Source of the DNA: Peromyscus leucopus
Lineage: Eukaryota; Chordata; Mammalia; Rodentia; Cricetidae
Length of the DNA: 64,000 nucleotides
Reading direction: 5' to 3'
Assembly: GCF_004664715.2 (NCBI RefSeq)
Contig: NC_051070.1
Coordinates: forward strand, 73,757,231-73,821,230
Both the position numbers and the translations under genes were made by a program. Shown one piece after another: positions 20,862 to 32,661 of this stretch. The notes below the pieces were generated by a model, which had not been told where the DNA came from, did not search any database, and saw only the letters and a list, made by a program, of their open reading frames with translations. The stretch's first letter is position 1, and every line of letters starts with the position of its first letter.

Positions 20862-22092
20862 TTTCTTTTTTCTTTTTTTAATTTTATTTTTTATTATTAA
20901 GAAATTTTCTATTTATTTTACTTACCATCCACAGATTCCCTCTCACCTCCCTCCTCCCACCCCCCCCCCAGTGTTCCCCTCCAACCACGCCCCCATTCTC
21001 ACCTCCTCCAAGGCAAGGTCTCCCATGGGGAGTCTGCAAAGCCTGGTGAATTCAACTGAGGCAGGTCTAAGCCCCTCCTACCTTCACCAAGGCTGCTCAA
21101 GGTGTCCCACCATAGGCAGTGGGCTCCAAAAAGCCAGCTCATGTACCAGGGACAGATCCCCATCCCACTGCCTGAGAGGTCCCTAAACAGTTCAAGTTAA
21201 ACAACTGTCTCGCCTATCCAGAGGGCCTAGTTCAGTCCCATGGGAGCGCCACAGCTATTGGTTCACAGTTCATGCATTTCCACTAGTTTGGCTGCCCTTC
21301 TCTGTACGTTTTCCCATCATGATCAATCATACCACAAGGACACTTACTCAACTATGTTCATAGCAGCATTACTCATAATAGCCAGAACCTGGAAACAACC
21401 TAGATGCCCCTCAACTGAAGAATGGATAAAGAAGATGTGCCACATATACACAATGGAGTACTCAGCAGTAAAAAACAATGATATCATGAAATTAGCAGGC
21501 AAATGGATGGAACTAGAAAATATCATCCTAAGTGAGGTAACCCAGACACAGAAGGACAAACATGGTATGTATTCACTCATAAGTGGATACTAGATGTAAA
21601 GCAAAAGATAACCAGACTGCAACCCACAGCTCCAGGGAGGCTAGCTAGCAGGGAGGACCCTAGGAGGGATGCATGGATTGCCGGACAAAGGAGAAATAGA
21701 TGAGATCTACATGAGCAAACAGGGGGTGAGGGGAGGTAATGAAGGGAAAGGGATAGGGGATGAGAATATAGGGAAATAAGAGGTTTGGTTTGGAACAAGG
21801 ACAGAGTAGGAGACCACGGAAGGAGATACCATGATAAATGAAGACATCATGGGAATAGGGAGAAACAGAGTGCTAGGGAAGTTCCCAGGAATCCACAAGG
21901 ATGACCCCAACTTAGACTACTGGCAATAGTCGAAAGGGTGCCTGAGCTAGCCTACTCCAGTGATCAGATGGCTGAACACCTTAACTGTCATCATAGAGCT
22001 ATCATCCAGTGACTGATGGAAGCAGATGCAGAGATCCATGGCCAGGTGCCAGGCTGAGCTCCAGGAGTCCAGTGGATGAGAGAGAGGAGACA
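20862..22092 (-). mobile_element. L1 3' end with internal inversion (twin priming)
   Basis: Left part (20862-21326) is L1 3'UTR in minus orientation, starting at a T-rich tail. Right part (21327 to about 22085) is plus-oriented: ORF2 C-terminus (YHKDTYSTMFIAALLIIARTW then WIKKMCHIYTMEYSAVKNN) followed by proximal 3'UTR. The minus part lies downstream of the plus part in L1 order, the pattern made by twin priming. Possible target duplications are 'ttatagcttttc' (near 20857) and 'tctacagcttttc' (near 22094), with two mismatches. Dead element. Confidence 0.72.
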
Positions 22093-22106
22093 TTCTACAG
22101 CTTTTC

Positions 22107-22531
22107 AAAATGATTCAGGCTGCAAGGCCAAGAATGACCCCAACTAAGCACAGAGAGAAAGAAACCCATAAAGAGGCTCTTAGAACTTATGGAATGAGCA
22201 ATGATGCCTGAAAGTAATATGATACAGACCTGCTGAGAACTGGTGATAAAATTTGAAGATAGATCCTTGCTCGTTATTATTATATGAGACATAAGAGGAA
22301 GAAAGATCCTACATCACCAATGGGAATGCAAAGATTATATGCGAATTTAAGAATGTGATTTGAGACACATGGTGTGATAGACATGCCAATGACATCCACA
22401 TGCAAAGGCTGCAAGTCCAAGAAAAGTCAAAATATGGAAATTTTTGATAGACAACAACAGGGACTATGTCCTTGCTCCTTTTAGTTTGTTATGACTGAAA
22501 TGAACTATAATAGTTGGAAGTGGAAACTGTC
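22107..22531. other. Unassigned sequence
   Basis: No gene recognised between the inverted L1 and the B4. Confidence 0.3.
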
Positions 22532-22762
22532 GGGTCGGGATGTACCTCAGTCCACAGAGTGTTATTGCCTAGCACCAGTGAAGTCCTGGTTTGATCTCCA
22601 GTACCACACAAAACTAGTGTGGTAGTACATGCTTGAAATACCGGGACTTGGGAGATGAAGGCAGGAGTTTCAGAAGTTCAAGGTCATCCTTAGCTGCATA
22701 TGGAGTTAGAAGTTGCCGTGGGCTACATGAAACCCTGTTTCTTGAGGAAGGAAAGAAAGTAA
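22532..22762 (+). repeat. B4 SINE
   Basis: ID-like head ('gggatgtacctcagtccac', 'ggtttgatctccagtacc') then B1-like sequence ('gaaggcaggagtttcagaag'). Confidence 0.78.
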
Positions 22763-23873
22763 AGAAAACTGTAATATTGAACAGCAGTATTAGGTAACTG
22801 TGTAAGAAGATTGAACGATGCATGGTTACATTACATCATATGTTCAGAGTGGAAATAACGAAATATCTTGTTACACATGGCTAGGAGAGACAAAAAAATG
22901 TGTCTAGACAGTACCCCTCTAAGCCAATTTGATCTGTCTGGACTCTTTCTCTCTGATAAAACATCTGAGCAGCAGCTTCATAACCCACGCTGATCCTTTG
23001 TTCTTCTGAGGGGTTAAGCTTCCCAGGAACTCAAAGGCCTTGCTGACATCATCCCATAAATTCATGTTAATAGCTTAACAGGGGGAGAAAAACAGGCTCT
23101 GATTTACCTGCAAGCTGCTGGTCAAATCACCAAATTAGCTGCTCAAATAATATCACAGCAGGTCTTAAAATAAGTTTGTTCAAGGCCAGAATTGCCCTCT
23201 AGGTTAGCACTTGCTTTTCTTATTAATTACAAACATGTCTTCTTCAGTCTGTGGTGACCAAAGCCAAGCTTTAATTTTGCTCAGGACTAGACAGGAACAA
23301 ATTTCACTGGCCTTCTCCATAGGCCGACCTCAGCAAAGACCAACCCAGGATCTGTCATGTAGACACTATTATTTATTTATATTTTCATGTCTGAAAGACC
23401 ATCACATAGCGAGCATCTCCAGGCTGTCACTCACACACCACAGGAGTGAAGCACCCTTTCGGACGTGTCATCCCAGCAGAAGGAAAGGTACCAGATCAGG
23501 AACACGTGTCCCCAGCCTGTCCTGCCTGCCTGACTCTGCACAGCTCCTCACCTGTTCCTCCTGCCTTCCTAGAGCAGCCATTTTTCCTATGAATCCTCAC
23601 CTTTGGCCTACTTGCTCATTAGTTTTATGAGGCAAAGATCTCTTTTCAATGACTTTCCCATCCCCTTTCTAAGCTAAAAACAGAACCTAAGGTAATAATG
23701 ATGCACGTGAGAAAGCAGACGGCTACCATGAAGAAAGGAACTTCCTGGAGCTCAGTTGTATTAGTCTCTGCCATGTCCCTCTGAAGAATGGGGACATCTC
23801 TCAAATGAAGAAATGCTCACAAGTATCTGGGAACCCTATGCCAATAGATTTGTTTTTTATCCCAAATTAAGGG
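22763..23873. other. Unassigned sequence
   Basis: About 1.1 kb with no recognised gene or repeat. A 139-aa plus-strand frame at 23211-23630 has no family I know and low-complexity composition. Confidence 0.35.
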
Positions 23874-23992
23874 ACCAGCAAAGACGGCTCAGTGGGTAAA
23901 AGCACTTGTCACACAAACCTGATGATCTGAGTTCAGTCCCTGAACCCATGATGGAAAGAGAGAACCGGCTCCCATAGGTTGTTTTTGACCGA

Positions 23993-24043
<51 letters not shown>

Positions 24044-24125
24044 ATGTTGTTCATACATTCACACTCATATGCATCATATGTGCGCACATGCACACACAGA
24101 TAATCTTAATAAATTGAATAAAATT
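23874..24125 (+). repeat. B2 SINE carrying a (CA)n tract
   Basis: Head 'gcaaagacggctcagtgggt', 'gatgatctgagttcagtccc', CA repeat at 23996-24043, tail 'ttaataaattgaataaa'. Confidence 0.87.
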
Positions 24126-24788
24126 GTTTTAATTAACAGCAATGTCTCTAAAAAGGTCTCCACACACGAGAATAACTAAAGCCCCTGGAATGGTATTGCT
24201 TTTTTTTTAGTTCATGAGAAGAGCACCATGTTTATCTTTATACACATTATAATCACAAATTACACAAAGACCTTTGGTCAACAATGAACTACATACAGGA
24301 ATGGTATTCTCAGAAGATTATTTTGCCTAGTGACTCCATAGGCATCTTAGTCTGTGTGAGTACATACATGCTACAGTGTCCACACAAGGACAAAATTACC
24401 TAACACACAAGTCTCAGATGGTTTCCCTGCTGTTGAACAATATTAAACTGCAGTTATGTAAAAACTTGGCACTATTTTTATATGCAGATTGTTTTTATGT
24501 TGAGTATGAAATTAATTGTGAAACTTAAAAGCCCAACAAGGAAAACTTAAATTTGTTCTGAGGATATGAAGCCATTCTCCAGCAGATGGCTCTCTAAGAG
24601 TAGAGGATGCTGAGGAACCTCAGACATTCCCAACTGTCACAAAATCTGTCACCTCAAGGTACTAGCTGGTCGAATTTGGTCCTGCTCCTAAGTGGGATAT
24701 AAAAATGACAGTTGAGACATCATACACTGACTGTCGCTGTATAGGAAAGCAGATTCATTTGGAGTGTGCAGAGTATAAATATAAAACT
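24126..24788. other. Unassigned sequence
   Basis: No gene or repeat recognised. Confidence 0.3.
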
Positions 24789-24898
24789 GAGACCAGGCCT
24801 GGTGTCACCTGTAATCCCAGCACTCAGGAAGTTGAGGCAGAAGGATCATGAGTGTGTCCAACCTGAGCTACACTGCAGGATTATGCCTCCAAAAATTA
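24789..24898 (+). repeat. B1 SINE, diverged
   Basis: 'gaccaggcctggtgtcacct', 'gtaatcccagcactcaggaa' and 'gcctccaaaaatta'. Confidence 0.8.
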
Positions 24899-25689
24899 GA
24901 TAATTACTTACAACAGATAAACATCTAAATTGATTCCTAACACACACACAAATCAGAATGTTTCACATAACAGTGAAAAGACTGAGCTTTTCTTAGATCT
25001 GGTACCACTAAGCTCAGATGTTCCTCCTGACAATATAAACCATCTGTCTGGATGTGCTCTTCCTGAAACACATTCCACTTCCTACTGTCTTCCTGTCTTG
25101 ATCATTGCTATTGCCATGCCATCTACCTGGCACCCAGACAAAGACTTCATAGGGAGATGTATTTAGTTATAATTATTAAGACCCAGTAGTACATGATAAA
25201 TGACATATAATTTTAGAAGATGAGGTCATCAGTCATAAAATCAAGTCATATTAAATATTTACTCCATGTGTAAAAGTACATTAAGAATATTACATGCAAG
25301 ATGACATTTACTTTCACAACTCAGGTAGAAATAGCAATGTCTTTGTTTTACAGATGGGAAACTGGGTTTGAAGATGGTAAAAACTTTGGTAAAAATTCAG
25401 TGCGTTTTCATGGTGGAGCCAGGACTTACACTCCAGTGAGTCCTTTGAGACCAGAAGCAGGGTCGTTTTCCCAGTGCCTGCTGTCACTCATTGTTGGAGC
25501 TGGCTGGTCTGAGAGGCTTCACAGAGGAAGGGTGTGAACAGAACTAATTCTGACTCTTTCTCCTCTCTTAATTTTAATTTCATTGCTCTGTTTTTGGAAT
25601 GATGGAGTTCTGCTGGTTCTTTCCCTACAATACAACAACCTCATTATTCTGTAAGTGAGAATAGTGTTAAAATGTGTAGAAATGAATCA
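24899..25689. other. Unassigned sequence
   Basis: No gene recognised. Short open frames (60-80 aa) carry no known motif. Confidence 0.3.
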
Positions 25690-26160
25690 GGCTTTGTCTT
25701 GATTAGCTCTGATTGTCAATTTGTCACAGCCTAGAGTCATCTGGGAGAAACTGCCTAGACCAGATTGGCCTGTGGGTGTGTCTGTGAAAAACTATCTTAA
25801 TTATTCATTGATGCTGGAGGTCCCAGACCACTGTGGGGCAGCATCACTTCCTTGGCAGGTTGTCCTGGGCAATATACAAAAACTAATTTATCACAATCCT
25901 GCCAGAGAGTTATCAAGCAGTATTCCTTCCTGGTTTCTGCTGTTGTTCCTTAGCTGTGAGTTCCCTGGTTAGAGGTAAATCTGTGCAGGTTAGTAAACAT
26001 GCCTGCTTTTCTGTTCCTATCTTGAGTTCCTGCCCTGATTTCTCCCCAATAATCCAATAATAGAATGTAACCTGTAATTAAAGTAAACACTTTCCTTCCC
26101 TAAATTGCTTCGGGTCCAAGTGTTTCATCACAGCCACAGGATGGCACTAGAACCGGCTTC
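25690..26160 (+). repeat. Rodent dispersed repeat, near full length (LTR-like)
   Basis: Starts 'gattagctctgattgtcaat', has 'gcctagagtcatctgggaga', and ends '...aagtgtttcatcacagccac'. Same broad family as the split repeat at 1674-7083. Name uncertain. Confidence 0.6.
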
Positions 26161-26562
26161 TGTCGGGGATGGGATTATCTCTGATGGTTGAACAGTTGCT
26201 CTCCCAATGCTGTTCTAGAAAGACGATAGGCAGTGTGCATGTGGGAGATGGGGGTCACTGCTTAACCTCAATTAGCTTATCATGCTGCAGCCAATGAGAC
26301 TCTTCATACCATTTTAGTAAGGGATATTTCCATGGGATACTACTGTCTGGAATTATCATCGGTGTAGAAAAAGCTAGCTTGACTGCCAAGGGAGACACTA
26401 GTAAACATAGGCAGAACCTAGAAATTAGAAACAATTTAATGTTTCCAAATGTGATGGTCTTAAAAATCCTATGTGAGTATTTAATAGATCTGTCACATCT
26501 TTTTTTTCTGATCTTTTCCAGAGTGGGGGCAATGCATAAATTTAAATATCAAGAGGTAATAT
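26161..26562. other. Unassigned sequence
   Basis: Nothing recognised. Confidence 0.3.
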
Positions 26563-26712
26563 GAGCCAAGTATGGCGGCTCGTGACTGTAATCTCAGAAC
26601 GTGGGAGCCAGGAAACAGGAGGGCTGCCACAAGTTTACCGCCAGCCTGGGTTATGTGTGTGGTACCATGGTGGTCCACAGTACCAAGTGAGACCCTGCCT
26701 TTAAAAAAAAAT
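26563..26712 (+). repeat. Old B1-type SINE
   Basis: 'gccaagtatggcggctcgtg', 'gtaatctcagaacgtgggag' and 'gagaccctgcctttaaaa'. Confidence 0.75.
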
Positions 26713-27467
26713 GAAGTAAAATAAATAGAGGTAATATGATATCCAATTGTAACACTGTAATGAACTTAGCCAACGGAGTATAAGTAAACCTTTTGAAAAA
26801 AGAAAGTGAATACCCACTGCAGAATCTCCTACACACCCAGTGGTACCACCTTCCCTGCAACAGAGAAAACAAAATTCCAGTGCATCTTCTGCCCTTGCTC
26901 ACCTAGGACATGGCTAGCTGCCTAAGGGCTCCGCCGTGTTCTGAGTTCGCATCCTTGTAACTAGCCCTCCAAACATCTGCACCTCCAAACTGAAACTCCT
27001 CACCTTTTAAGGTGCTCACTCCCAAAGTCACAGGACTGTGCGACCTGTCTCCATTCTTACTGTTTGCTGGTGAGCAGCTATGCCTCCTTACATTCTGCAT
27101 AGCTGAAGATAAGACAATTTGGCATACATTTCTCAGCATTCATTCATAAAGAGACTGTTTATATCTAGACAGCAACTCAAAGATTTTTCCCCTAAGAGAA
27201 TCACCCAGCACTGTCAGTGGCTCTGCAAAAACACAGTACACATGTAAACTTCCGTCAAAAATCTGATAGAAAAACACAGCTCCTCCATTTAAGCCTACTC
27301 TTCTCATCCTGTCTACATAATGAAACCAACTAAGACACTCATTTTAAATGTTAATCCTGCCCTTGTAAATTTAACTGGAATCACTTGGAGAGACCCCAGG
27401 CAGAAGCAGTCATTAAAATCTCTCCAGGATGAGTCTAATACTCATTTGTAGTTAAGGATCACATACA
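26713..27467. other. Unassigned sequence
   Basis: No gene or repeat recognised. Confidence 0.3.
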
Positions 27468-27514
27468 TACATGTATGAATGTATGTATGTATGTATGAGT
27501 GTATTATGTATGTG

Positions 27515-27552
<38 letters not shown>

Positions 27553-27553
27553 A

Positions 27554-27597
<44 letters not shown>

Positions 27598-27600
27598 CAC
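27468..27600. repeat. Compound (TATG)n / (CA)n microsatellite
   Basis: TATG units at 27471-27515 followed by interrupted CA from 27515 to 27594. Confidence 0.96.
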
Positions 27601-27915
27601 ACGCCAGGGACAGTAAACTTGTTCTTTAAAGGACAATACTATAATCATTTTTGGTGTCATTTAGTATTTGTTACAACTTCACAGTGTTGAGCTATGGCCC
27701 TAAAGTAGACATATACAACATGAAAATGAGACCTGTAACTGGACTCTAATACAACTTAATTTATGAACACTGAAACATGAAGTTTATATAACTTGTACAT
27801 GTCAAAAAATATTATTCTTGCATTTTTGTTCAACCATTTAAAAATGTAAAATTCATTCTTAGCTCACAGGCTGTGGGCAAACAGTGGCGGGCCACATTTT
27901 ACTAGGCTAATTTAC

Positions 27916-28159
27916 CTAGTGAATTAAACTCGTGTCTTCTTTGTCGTTTCTGAAATATGTGGTCAGAGACAAGGATGTCTTTAGATTCAGGCTGTTCCAG
28001 GCCCATAGTAAGCCGCTATATTTGGGTGGCTGATGGTCTGAAAGGTTCTTCTTTCAGAAGGGCATGCTGGGGAATTTGTGAGAGCTTCCACAGTCATTAC
28101 AGAGGGCATCATTGGAAAGTCCAAAATAGGTATTGGTTCATTTGGCCCAGTGATGGTGT
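27916..28159 (-). pseudogene. Armh4: Armh4 pseudogene, downstream exon
   Basis: Minus strand after acceptor 'ttgtgtttggcag' at 28160. Reads DTITGPNE... and later SERRTFQTISHPN, matching the ARMH4 ectodomain (DTVTGPNE..., SERRTVVPSI). It continues in frame from the 30627-30858 exon: G + AC gives the Asp codon. Near 27996 an extra base shifts the frame; in the new frame it reads LEQPESKD (ARMH4 LDQLESEE). The acidic tail and transmembrane parts expected next are missing. An in-frame KRQRRHEFNS just before a GTAAAT resembles the extreme cytoplasmic tail of ARMH4 (...QREFNS...), but this is weak. Confidence 0.8.
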
Positions 28160-28739
28160 CTGCCAAACACAAGAGCTAAGAACTGACCCACAAGACAATC
28201 ATGACAGAAAATGCTAACATGAGTTTTGAAAGGCAAGGAAGCAGTGTCTTATACACAGTCAACTCAGTACCCAGTTCAGCTCCTCTTCTCACACCAACCC
28301 AGCTATACACAGAAAACACTTCATCACCTGGGATGATACACAGGCTCAAGTCATAATTTTGCTTTTAAAATTTAATCTACAAAAAATTTTAAATGTGTAC
28401 TTATAATAGTATGTATAGATACAAGAAACCTGGAGGTGGTATGGAGTGAAGGAGATTATGAAAACAAAATTGAAGATGTTGATTACAAGTCAGAGGATGG
28501 AGGCTGAGAAGAAGGATCATAAGATTATATGAAGGCTATGACCAAGACTCTAGACAAGTTTTGTTTTGGAAGGGGAACTTGGAGGCAGGATAAGAAAGTA
28601 TTTATTACAGTGTTAAAAACAGTTCAATGAATAAAAAAAAACAGTAATCTTTACTTGAACAATTGAAATAGAGATATGAAGACCAAAAATTATATATGCA
28701 TATATATAGATAGATAGATATAGATATGCATTTTTAATT

Positions 28740-29983
28740 CCTAAGAGTCTGATAACAACCCATACTAATCTATTCATAATAATGAGGAACTGGAAATAGA
28801 ATATATGTCCATGAATGGGGGAATGGTTACAGAAAGTATGGTATATTTACACAATGGAATATTACTCAGCTGTTAAAAGAAATGAAATCATGAAATTCAC
28901 AGGTAAATGGATAGAGCTAGAAATAAAAAACAACCAGAGAGAAGTAGCCTAGACACAAAGAGACAAATGTGAAATGCATCTACATATATGTTGGCTGTTA
29001 AGTCTTTGATAAGCAGGCTACAATCCATATAACCACAGAGGCTAGGTATAGAGAACAGGACTAGTGGAGAGGGCTGGATCTCACTAGGAAGAGGAAATGG
29101 AATAGATAATTATGAATGAACAAGTCGGGGAGACTGGAATAAGAGGATCAAACAGGGAGGTGGAAGGAAGATGGGGTGATGGGGAAATACAAGGGGGACA
29201 GCTAAAACAAATGGCCATTTGAGGGGTTTTATGGGAACCTAATAAAGTGGAAGAGGGAGAAAGATGGAAAGAGCCAGAGGAGGTAGAGGACACCAAAGAA
29301 ACAAAACCTTATAGATACAGCAGGACAGACATACCTATAAAATTACAGAGACTGTGGCAACATGAAAAGAGATTGCACAGGTCTGGGCCAGAAGGGTCCT
29401 AGCACTGAGAAGAGTAGTATACACAAGGCTCCGTCCATAATCTGGATGCTTTCTCCAATAGATAACTGCTAGCAAAGGAAAAAAAATTGGTTTGCTCCAA
29501 CTGAGTGTCACTGGGTATACAAATCACTTCTAAGGACAGGATCCATACACAATAGTACACGGACAATACAAAATGAATTCAATGGCATTTTTGTAGGTTC
29601 TTTGCCTCATTATGTTTTTGCTAGGGTTTCTTCCTTTCTTCTTTTTTCTTCCTTACAAATCCTTTGTGAATATTCTATAGCTTCTGGTTTTGTGGTTTTA
29701 CAGGATTTCTGTATGTACATATGTCCCTGCATCTATATACATTTCTAGTGCTTTGTCTTTGGCTCCTTTTGGTTTGGTTCCTTTGTCCTATTCTGGTTTG
29801 TTTGTTCCATTTCATGTTTTTTTTTTAAATGTTATAGATGACTGTTTTTATTCTAATAAGACAGAGAAAGAAAGGGTGTGGATATGATTGGGTTGAGGAG
29901 TGGAGAGGATCTGGGAAGAGTAGGAGGAGGGGAAACTGTAAACAGAATATATTGCTTCAAAAAATCTATTTAAAAAAAAAAAA
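28740..29983 (+). repeat. Old L1 (Lx-type) 3' end
   Basis: Plus-strand L1 remnant: ORF2 C-terminal theme ('ggtatatttacacaatggaa', 'ttactcagctgttaaaagaa') at 28840-28900, then a 3'UTR and a poly-A near 29971. Dead. Confidence 0.75.
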
Positions 29984-30140
29984 TGCTGGGCAGTAGTGGT
30001 ACACGCCTTTAATCCCAGCACTTGGAAGGCAAGGGCAGGTGGATCTCTATGAGTCCCAGGCCATCTTGGTTGACAGAGCTAGTTCTAGGACAGCCAAGCT
30101 AAAGAAAGAAACACTGTCTTGAAAGCCAAACCAAAAAAAA
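29984..30140 (+). repeat. B1 SINE
   Basis: 'gctgggcagtagtggtacac', 'cctttaatcccagcacttgg', A-rich tail running into (AAAC)n at 30160-30181. Confidence 0.9.
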
Positions 30141-30626
30141 CTTAGAAGTAAATCAAAATAAACAAACAAACAAACAAACAAATAAAAACCCTGTGTTGCC
30201 CTACAGATAGCAGGACATCTGAGGGCCAATGAAATAGGAAGCACTTTTCACAGATTACTTAAACATTTACCATAACCTAAGTAGACAACTGGAAATGAAC
30301 AGAGGCCTACAGAAGTTCAGCGCCTTACCTGAGGCCACAGTCTTAAGAGAGGGCCAAAAGTGGCTCCAAACAGAGGTCCTTGCTATTTTTACATTTTCCC
30401 ACACTGGCTCTTAGGAAGGAGTCCTCAGGAGGCTTGAACTTGGGGACCAGGAGAGTCACTGCATCCTTTGAGGCTATAACACATTTCTACAAACAGAGTT
30501 GACCATCTCTCCAGGTAGGGAACACATGCATGCTGGTGAAAGGCCAGGTGTCTCACTCATCCCAGTAATTCACAGTAAAGATTCACACTCCTCCTTCAAA
30601 CACTGAACCCACACTCCCCTACTGAC

Positions 30627-30858
30627 CTTCCATGGAAGAGGTCACTTCAAGAGGCAAAGGGACAACAATGGTGGAGGCTGGAGTGGCCAGAGACTCCCAT
30701 CTTCCGGACAGCTCAGGGACACCCACGTCAGCAGACACAGGAGAGAGGGATGATGTGTCTTCCTCAGGCTCCCCACAGCCTCTGGGAACCTCAATATGTC
30801 TTTGTGTCACCCAGTAGTGTCTGGTTCTTGAACGGCCATTGTTATCTCTGAGTGATAA
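30627..30858 (-). pseudogene. Armh4: Armh4 pseudogene, middle exon
   Basis: Acceptor 'ccctccttcccag' (minus strand, next to 30858) and donor GAAG/GTCAGT at 30627/30626. Reads SEITMAVQEPDTT (ARMH4 TQEMTTAVQEPDAT), then after a small deletion and frameshift VTQ...EEDTSSLSPVSADVGVPE and GRWESLATPAST, matching ARMH4 (PSPVSDVPGV..., RRWEPLATTIST). The frameshift near 30813 breaks the frame. Confidence 0.83.
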
Positions 30859-30962
30859 CTGGGAAGGAGGGAAACATTTTGAATTAAACCAAATTCCTAT
30901 GCATTAAAGTCAGTAGGATGTTATAAACTGAAAAACAGCAGATACTGATATCAAAGTACCAC
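30859..30962 (-). other. 104-bp intron-like gap in the Armh4 pseudogene
   Basis: Minus strand AAG/GTGGTA ... TTCCCAG. In human ARMH4 about 100 codons lie between the two flanking homology blocks. Either an exon was lost by deletion between two introns or this rodent gene has a different structure. Confidence 0.5.
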
Positions 30963-31464
30963 CTTAGTAACCTCAGTGGAAGTGGGGCTCCCCTCAATCC
31001 CTTCATAGCTCTCAGGCATTCCGTGTGGTGGCTCTGTGATCACTTGAGTCTCTGCACTGTCTCCTGAATCTGGGGTGCTTGTCTGACTCACACTCTCAAA
31101 CTTGGTGTCATCCCACTCATCACGTGGGACAGAGGATACTGGGACAGCTGTGCTGACACTCACTGTGACCTTGAAGTTCTTCAGAAGACTGTCAGCTGTT
31201 GGATCAATATTCAAAATATCCTCAGGGGTTGCCACGAAGTGTGGGGTGACAGTGGTCTGGGCATTGTCAGCCAGCTTCTCTAAGGGCCTCTCCCCACCAG
31301 GCTCTGTGTCTGCTGTGGAATCAGCACCAGGAAAGGCAGTGATCCTCTTGGTTTCATCTGTTTTAAGTTCCTCAGTTCTTGGATTGGCAGTTAGCATTTC
31401 TTTGGTATTTATATAGGATGAAGGTGTATTTCCCAAGCTAACTGCTTCCTGACTTTCAGATGCA

Positions 31465-31470
31465 AACAAC
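31465..31470. repeat. Left 6-bp target duplication AACAAC
   Basis: AACAAC here and at 31985-31990 flank the LTR. On the minus strand it belongs to the codons around Asn-Gln-Leu-Phe of the Armh4 copy. Confidence 0.85.
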
Positions 31471-31984
31471 TGTGGTGGCATTGTGTTCCCCAAAATATTG
31501 TGCACCCTAATAAACCTATCTGGGGTCAGAGAACAGGACAGCCACAATATTAAATATAGAGGATAGGCAGTGGTAGCACAGGCCTTTAATCCTAGCATTC
31601 CAGAGGCAGAAATCCCTCTGGATCTCTGTGAGTTCAAGGCCACGTTGGAAACAGCCAGGCGTGGTGACTCACACCTTTAATCACAGAAAGTGAGCCTTTA
31701 ATCCCAGGGAGTGAGGCCGAAAGCAGAAATATATATAAGGCGTGAGGACCAGAAACTAGAAACTTTTGGCTGGTTAAGCATTCAAGCTTCTGAGCAGCAG
31801 TTCAGCTGAGATCCATTTGGATGAGGACTCAGAAGCTTCCAGTCTGAGGAAACAGGATCAAATGAGGAACTGGTGAGGTGAGGTAGCTGTGGCTTGTTCT
31901 GCTTCTCTGATCTTCCAGCATTCACCCTAATACCATGCCCTGAGTTTGTTTTTATTAATAAAACCTTCTAAGATTCCTGCTACA
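31471..31984 (-). mobile_element. Solo LTR, family A copy 2, inserted in the Armh4 exon
   Basis: 514 bp from TGTGGTGGCATTG to ...CTGCTACA on the plus strand, with a perfect 6-bp duplication. By sequence ('attgtgcaccctaataaa', 'ttattaataaaaccttctaa') it is the reverse orientation of copies at 16615 and 45793. It holds two B1-like segments ('aggcctttaatcctagcatt', 'cacacctttaatcacag'). Confidence 0.85.
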
Positions 31985-32267
31985 AACAACTGATTATACG
32001 CATACTATAGGAAGTCATATGTTATATCTGTGATCCCTTCTAAAATGGAATGAGTACTAGAAGTGGGTACTAGGGTCCCTCAAGCTCAGGACTGGGGGAA
32101 ACAGATAATCAAATAGCAATTATTAACATGGAAAGTCTGTCTGTTCAGGGGAGATTCTTTCAAGCTGACTGGGACCTTGTTCACTGTCTGAGACCACTGG
32201 TTCACTGGAGAGTGAAGATCAGGAAAGCTAGAGTTCAGAAGCCCAGCTCCTGGAAGGTAGTGTCCTT

Positions 32268-32661
32268 TGTTGAATGACAATACTTTATGCTTTGGGATGT
32301 CCTTCTGTATGCTGTTTTTGTGTGTTTCTCTCATTGGTTGATAATAAAGCAGTTTTAGCCAATGCTGAGGCAAGATAAAGCTAGGTGGTACAATCAAACT
32401 GAGGAAGGAGATGAAGAAAGGCAGCGTAGGGGAAGATGCCAACCAGCCACTGATGAAGCAAGTTGTGTAGAGAATGAGGTGGCAAGCCATGAACCACATG
32501 GCAAAGCATAGATAAGAAATACGGGTTAATTTAAATGTAAGAGCTAGCTAATAATAAGCCTGAGCCATCGGCCAAGCATTTATAATTAACATAGGCCTCT
32601 CAGTGGTAATTTGGGAAGTGACTGAGGAATGGGACAGGACAGAGAAAAGCCTCCATTTACA
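32268..32661 (-). mobile_element. Solo LTR, family B copy 1, in the Armh4 exon
   Basis: On the minus strand it starts TGTAAATGGAGG and ends CATTCAACA. Signatures 'ggctcaggcttattattagc', 'cttacatttaaattaaccc' and 'ctgctttattatcaaccaat' match the LTR at 48227-48738. ARMH4 homology stops at one end and resumes at the other. No clean 6-bp duplication remains, so the insertion may be older or its ends altered. Confidence 0.72.

Larger units (their letters stand above)
28160..30626 (-). other. Intron of the Armh4 pseudogene
   Basis: Bounded on the minus strand by GTCAGT (at 30626) and 'tgtttggcag' (to 28160), both consensus-like and phase-compatible. It contains an old L1 and a B1. Retention of this intron shows the copy is not a processed retrocopy. 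Confidence 0.75.

Noticed and set aside
23211..23630. 139-aa plus-strand frame
   Set aside because: No motif, no splice context and ordinary composition; probably chance.
32086..32499. 137-aa minus-strand frame
   Set aside because: It runs from LTR B into the decayed Armh4 exon; the open stretch is a chance join.
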